In this document: positions 59,641-64,000 of the stretch, piece by piece | Layout of the letters: the number at the start of each line of letters is the position of its first letter | Numbering within the stretch: position 1 is the first letter of the stretch | Assembly (NCBI GenBank): GCA_964571195.1 | Contig: CAZNAD010000011.1 | Coordinates: 1-64,000 of the forward strand | Reading direction: 5' to 3' | DNA length: 64,000 nt | Source of the DNA: PALSA-1006 sp964571195 | Lineage (GTDB): Bacteria > Pseudomonadota > Gammaproteobacteria > Burkholderiales > Gallionellaceae | Notes under the pieces: model-generated | What the model was told of the DNA's origin: nothing | The model's database searches: none | The model's input: only the letters and a program-made list of their open reading frames with translations | Translations under genes and position numbers: made by a program

Positions 59641-62600
59641 TCAATTGAACTTGGCTGCACGCGCCTTCAATTTATCAAGGTTCGGTTCGCTCATGTTCCA
59701 GGGGGTTCCGGGGTGGATGACACCGGCGGTACATTTTTCCGCCGCCTTAACGATGTCCAGATAACTGCCCGCCTTCGGGTTGAGAACGATGATTTTTTTC
59801 GCTTCATTGTAGCCAAATACCTTGGGGTTGATATTGAGACATTCGTCGCAGGCCGTGCATTCCGGCGTATCGATCCATACCGGTTCGTAGCCATCGGCAT
59901 TTGCGGCAACCGAAGTAGCGATCGACGCAGCCTGTACCGTCGGACTGCCGCCACTGAGACCAGAGGAAAGTTGCTGGATCAGCTCCTGACGCACTCGATT
60001 GGCGATCACAGTCTCGTCCGTTGCCAAACCCGCACTGCGGTTGATGCCTGCCACATCCTTGAGCTGCTTCCAGAACTGCATGCGTTCTTCGCAGGAACGC
60101 ACCATCTCCACCGAGGTCAGTACACGCATCAGACGCTGCTTCTTGTCCACCGCCCAGATGAACGGGAACTTGCCGTCGCGCTCGTCCTCGGACATGCCAA
60201 GGAAGTCGGCCAGCAGCACCATGTCGTCGTTCCAGGTCTCCGGTGGGGCCTTTTTGAATTGCTTGGCGAAGCGACCTTCGGAGAGAGCGAAGTCGGCGAA
60301 AGTCATCGGTAGCGTCATGCTCTTCTTCTCGCCGTCTTCCAGGTACTCAAGCTTGTAGCTCACCCAGTCACCATCCAGCGATGGGTTGCCTTCGAGCGAG
60401 GTGCATTCGGAGAAGGTCACGCCTGCATCCGGGTTGAAGCGGAACAGCGGGAAAGCGCGCGACTCCACCGCCATCTTGCTCTGTGCCACGGCACTGTTAT
60501 CGCCCACGCCGTGCTCCGGCGGGCACACTGCGTACACGTTGAACAATGCCGGACGGCGACTATTGATACCGTCGATGAAGCTCTCCAGCATGTGCGTGAT
60601 GTTCCCTTGCGACAACTGCGCCACATAAGAAGTGCGGTGCGCCATACCGATCACGCTGATTTCTTTGCGCTTCTCGGTCTTGCCGTGCTTGCTTGCGCCG
60701 TAGGGCGACATGTCGGCCACCTGGCCGATGAAACCCGAGGTGCAAGCCTGGCCGCCGGTGTTGGAATACACCTGTGTATCGACGATCAGTATCTTGATCG
60801 GTTTGCCTGCCATCAGTGCGCGCGACAGATTCTGGAAGCCGATGTCGAACATCGCACCGTCACCGCCCAGCGATACCACCGGCGGACACAGATGCCACTC
60901 CTCGTCGCAGAACTGTTCCCAGTTGAAGCGTGCGAAGAAATCGTCCTGTTCGGCTGGCTCGTAGCCGCCGGACAACTCCTGCTCGACCTGACGGACAACC
61001 TTGAAGCCTTCGGCCATCTTGGCCATGTGCCCCTCGAACACGCCCATCGCGACCGATGGCGAATCCTGGAACAGATGCGAAGTCCAGGGGAATGGATAGG
61101 GATTGAACGGGAAGGTCGATGCCCACACCGAGGTACAACCGGTAGAGTTGACCACGCCCATTTCGGCGCGCCCCTTCTTGCTCGGACCTTCCATATAGCG
61201 CCAGCGCAGATCTTTCAGCTTGTCCAGCATCTGGCTCACGCGCTTCAGCCATTGCGGATCGATAGGCTGGCCGGGATGTTTGGCCAGCAGGCTCTCAGAC
61301 AGATTCGCCAAGGTAAGGTCGTGCCCCTTGTTGGCTTGCACCGCATCCATCAAGGCCTGCGTATCGGTCAGATCGACCGTACTGCTGAGCTTGGTACGGA
61401 TATGACCTTCCAGATCAGCGATCAGCTTGTCCAGCTTGGCGACGAACCTCTTCACGCGCGGCTGTTGCAATGCGGTCACGGTGCTGGTGAACAGATGGAT
61501 GGTGCCCTTTTCGCCGCAACCCAGACAGGCACCATCGCCGCTGACCATAGACATGTAGTTGTGCTTATCCAGCAACAAGGTCTCCAGTGCACCGACCTTC
61601 TCGTCGAGATCGTCGATACGGCTATATTGCGCCGGAGTGGTTGGCAGATTGAGCCAGAAATTCCAGTCATGCCGCAAGTCGGCAATCGACTCTTTGGTCT
61701 GGGTGACCATCTTCAGTGCATCGTCTCCGCACACATCCACGCACAGCGCGCAGCCCTTGCAAGTGTTAGGGTTGATGGTGATGGAGAACAGCCCCCCAGC
61801 GCCCTTCTCTTTTTTTTCTTTCTGCGTCCAGTAAGGTTTGGTGGTAGCGAACTTGAAACCACCTAGCTCGGCGCGCAGCAGGTTCAATTCGGCTTCCAGT
61901 TTGATACGCTCCTCGCCCTGTGCGGCATCTTCGGCAAACGCCTCGGTGATGGCACCGGCCAGCAAGGCACGTACATCCAGGCCGTCCTTATCAAGCGAAC
62001 CGCGCAGCTTCTTCTCGATGGCACGGCTGAATTTGCGCAGGAATCTCGTCGGACGTCCGCCGACCTCGATATTCTGGATGGCAGTATTGAGTACATCGGC
62101 GGGTGTCGAGACCAGACCGGGAATGGCGCTATCCGGGCATGAGGTGAAGCAGTTACCGCAGGCGGTACAGTTCTCTGCTTTCCATTCTGGATGTTCGAAA
62201 CGCACACCGGTCATGTCGCGGTAAACGCCGGTCACGGCGGGGATCACAGACAATCCCATGAACGGATCGACCAGATTGCCGGAGCCTTCACCCTTCATAT
62301 AGAAGCTGCCGGTCTGCTCCCAGAAGCGGTGTACGTCAGAGACCCCGCCATCTCCTTCAGGCAAACGCTTGAGCATGATCGGCAACGAAGCAGCTGCTTT
62401 CCCTGCCGCTTGCGCACGCTGACCGACCTTCATCTGCTCCGGCTTGATCTCGTGCATTTCTTCATAGCCGCGCCGTACCACGCGCAGATTGTCCTCGACG
62501 ATGCGTTTGCCCTTCTTACCGAACTTGGCTTCGAGCTGACTCTCGATGGCGGCGAACAGTCTTTCTTCGGAGAGACCGGCCCTATCCTTCACATCGGAAG

Positions 62601-64000
62601 CATGGAAGAACGCACCCTGAAAAGCATTACCCTGCATACGCAACTGCAAATCGGCATTGCTCGACTCTTCGCGTGCGATCTTGAACGCATCGAGGTAGAA
62701 CACGCGAATCTGGTTGTCCACGATGTACTTCTGGATGTACATCGGGAAGCTCTCCCATAACGCTTCGGCACTGCCGAGATTGCTCTGGATGATGAATACA
62801 CCGCCTTTGTTGAGCCCTTCAACGGCGTTGGTGTGCAGGAACACCTGCGGGTCCGGCGACATCACCACATCGACGTGCGTGTACTCGCAATTGATGCGGA
62901 TGGGTTCCGGCGCGGCTGACAGATAATAAGTGGTCGGCTGCCCCTTCTTCTCGGAACCGTACTTCGGGTTGGCCTTGATGTCCCAGCCCAGCAGCTCGAA
63001 CAGCGTCATCGCGAGATTCTTGCCGGTGGTCACCATGCCCCAGCCACCGACCGAGTGCATGCGTACCGCGATGGCTCCCTTGGGCAGCAGATTAGGATTT
63101 TCGGAACCGCGCAACGCCAAGTCCTTGATGCCGGGATAAGCAGTTTGCAGTTCCTGCTGGCGGATCTCCTGCTTCGGATTGGCCGATTCGTCGCGCACAA
63201 AATCGACGGACAGATAATAGAATTTGCGGTGCGCCGCACCGGGCAACATATTCTCAACGGCGGCGATCAGCCCCTCCGGTTGCAGATCGCGCGAACCCAG
63301 GCCATAACAGCCGGAGTACAGCGACGGCATATCCTTGACGTGCTCGTATGCGGCGTAGCCCTGGTGGTTCTGTTCTTTTCCATTCTCAAGACACTTGGAA
63401 ACCGTGGCACGCACTTCGCGCATCAGCGGCAGGTCTTCCGACAGCGGCTGGTCGGTGCGTTCCAGCACGGCCACGCCCTTCTTGCCCTTGAGGATGTGGC
63501 CCAGCACATCACCGGGGAACGGACGGTACATGGTGATGTTGACCACGCCCACCTTGAGCTGGCGATTCTCGCGCAGCCAGTCGGCGACTGCAGCGGCCTG
63601 CACCGTCATGCTGCCCTGACCGAGGATGACGTAGTCCGCATCATCACAGCGGTAGGCATCAACACGGCTATAACGACGGCCAGTCAACTGATAGAACTCT
63701 TCGGCATTTTGGTCGAACAGCGCCGGGATGTGGTCGAAGAAATACGGACGTTGCGCCGCGACGGCCTGCATATAAGCATCTTGGTTGGCGACCACGCCGG
63801 TCTGCATAGGATTATCCACATCCCAGGTAGACGGCACGCGGCGGCGTTTGGGGCCATACAGCATCTGCTGTGCCGGAGTCGGCGTATCGATCAGGTCATC
63901 GGCATCACCGAGGAATTCGGCGACCAACTCCTTCTCCGGCACCATCATCGGCTCGATCAGATGGGTGGTGAGAAAACCGTCCTGCGCCACGATAGCGGGC
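59641..64000 (-). CDS. nifJ: Very large pyruvate:ferredoxin (flavodoxin) oxidoreductase with C-terminal ferredoxin, 5' end cut
   Basis: About 1453 residues are visible; the frame is still open at the window edge (PAIVAQDGFLTTH), so the first 150-200 residues are missing. In order: the end of the pyruvate/TPP domain I, a domain II (MTVQAAAVADWL), the gamma domain (RMHSVGGWGMVTTGKNLA), two [4Fe-4S] motifs (CTACGNCFTSCPDSAIP; CKGCALCVDVCGDDALK), a third cluster site with TPP domain (CLGCGEKG; SLGGDGAMFDIGFQNLS; DTQVYSNTGGQ), and a C-terminal ferredoxin-like part (CTACDECLNINPKVFGYNE). Spacers of about 100 residues and the tail make it several hundred residues longer than usual NifJ (about 1180). 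It links pyruvate and acetyl-CoA plus CO2 to ferredoxin and lies 7 bases before rnfC. Confidence 0.93.
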   Translation of the reverse strand, partial: PAIVAQDGFLTTHLIEPMMVPEKELVAEFLGDADDLIDTPTPAQQMLYGPKRRRVPSTWDVDNPMQTGVVANQDAYMQAVAAQRPYFFDHIPALFDQNAEEFYQLTGRRYSRVDAYRCDDADYVILGQGSMTVQAAAVADWLRENRQLKVGVVNITMYRPFPGDVLGHILKGKKGVAVLERTDQPLSEDLPLMREVRATVSKCLENGKEQNHQGYAAYEHVKDMPSLYSGCYGLGSRDLQPEGLIAAVENMLPGAAHRKFYYLSVDFVRDESANPKQEIRQQELQTAYPGIKDLALRGSENPNLLPKGAIAVRMHSVGGWGMVTTGKNLAMTLFELLGWDIKANPKYGSEKKGQPTTYYLSAAPEPIRINCEYTHVDVVMSPDPQVFLHTNAVEGLNKGGVFIIQSNLGSAEALWESFPMYIQKYIVDNQIRVFYLDAFKIAREESSNADLQLRMQGNAFQGAFFHASDVKDRAGLSEERLFAAIESQLEAKFGKKGKRIVEDNLRVVRRGYEEMHEIKPEQMKVGQRAQAAGKAAASLPIMLKRLPEGDGGVSDVHRFWEQTGSFYMKGEGSGNLVDPFMGLSVIPAVTGVYRDMTGVRFEHPEWKAENCTACGNCFTSCPDSAIPGLVSTPADVLNTAIQNIEVGGRPTRFLRKFSRAIEKKLRGSLDKDGLDVRALLAGAITEAFAEDAAQGEERIKLEAELNLLRAELGGFKFATTKPYWTQKEKKEKGAGGLFSITINPNTCKGCALCVDVCGDDALKMVTQTKESIADLRHDWNFWLNLPTTPAQYSRIDDLDEKVGALETLLLDKHNYMSMVSGDGACLGCGEKGTIHLFTSTVTALQQPRVKRFVAKLDKLIADLEGHIRTKLSSTVDLTDTQALMDAVQANKGHDLTLANLSESLLAKHPGQPIDPQWLKRVSQMLDKLKDLRWRYMEGPSKKGRAEMGVVNSTGCTSVWASTFPFNPYPFPWTSHLFQDSPSVAMGVFEGHMAKMAEGFKVVRQVEQELSGGYEPAEQDDFFARFNWEQFCDEEWHLCPPVVSLGGDGAMFDIGFQNLSRALMAGKPIKILIVDTQVYSNTGGQACTSGFIGQVADMSPYGASKHGKTEKRKEISVIGMAHRTSYVAQLSQGNITHMLESFIDGINSRRPALFNVYAVCPPEHGVGDNSAVAQSKMAVESRAFPLFRFNPDAGVTFSECTSLEGNPSLDGDWVSYKLEYLEDGEKKSMTLPMTFADFALSEGRFAKQFKKAPPETWNDDMVLLADFLGMSEDERDGKFPFIWAVDKKQRLMRVLTSVEMVRSCEERMQFWKQLKDVAGINRSAGLATDETVIANRVRQELIQQLSSGLSGGSPTVQAASIATSVAANADGYEPVWIDTPECTACDECLNINPKVFGYNEAKKIIVLNPKAGSYLDIVKAAEKCTAGVIHPGTPWNMSEPNLDKLKARAAKFN

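Noticed and set aside
60511..61866. 451-residue plus-strand frame opposite the PFOR gene
   Set aside because: Low-complexity His/Leu/Arg composition of a shadow frame, with the opposite strand carrying clear Fe-S and TPP motifs.

Overview
The window reads as chromosomal DNA of a betaproteobacterium. The lineage guess is Nitrosomonadales, perhaps close to Gallionellaceae (Sideroxydans/Gallionella type). It rests on the overall gene mix and neighbourhoods (pyrG-kdsA-eno-ftsB, exbBD-lpxK-kdsB-adk, PPi-dependent phosphofructokinase next to a proton-pumping pyrophosphatase, PFOR next to rnf). This is inference, not a database match. Nearly all of the window is coding. No rRNA operon, CRISPR array, IS transposase or prophage is visible.

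Layout. 0-11.7 kb: an initiator tRNA with a strong promoter, comEC, two cyclic-di-GMP enzymes (MASE1-PAS-GGDEF-EAL and PAS-GGDEF-EAL), the proton-translocating transhydrogenase pntAB with a possible leader attenuator, and a 13-cysteine copper-storage (Csp1-type) protein. 11.7-25.1 kb: an accessory block entirely on the minus strand. Two TonB-dependent receptors, TonB/ExbB/ExbD, a cytochrome c', a Met-rich membrane-anchored periplasmic protein, a NapH-like polyferredoxin, a one-subunit dehydratase/double-cubane-type reductase with its ATP-dependent activase, and a CcdA/DsbD-like membrane protein are tightly packed, many with overlapping ends. Upstream lie two paralogous half-length acetyltransferase-like genes. 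These two genes and the second receptor share one promoter layout: a GCGRC-N5-GNCRC operator, ATTC, 20 bases, then TAGWWT. The two small genes also share a structured 5' leader whose loop carries an anti-Shine-Dalgarno-like CTCCTCC. This block is the most likely home of an undescribed system.

25.1-36.8 kb: mutL and miaA, both carrying in-frame palindromic repeats; an AT-rich DUF4062 gene that looks acquired; an MHS transporter; a secreted MsrA; an HDOD protein; an arnD/PAP2/GT39 lipid A-type trio; and xseA. 36.8-43.4 kb: a 393-base gap with two exact DnaA boxes, then exbB-exbD-lpxK-trm112-kdsB-adk-DUF336, followed by a flagellin with a sigma-28 promoter and a DUF3025 gene.

43.5-64 kb is central metabolism. 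A pyrophosphate set (pfp, hppA, ppa) is followed by folD, then by pyrG-kdsA-eno-ftsB on the other strand. Next are ppsA and an operon of a very large pyruvate:ferredoxin oxidoreductase with rnfCDGEA. The position where rnfB is often found is taken by a 61-residue one-helix four-cysteine protein. PFOR, Rnf, PpsA, enolase and the reversible PPi-PFK together suggest ferredoxin-linked pyruvate synthesis feeding gluconeogenesis, with pyrophosphate energy conserved.
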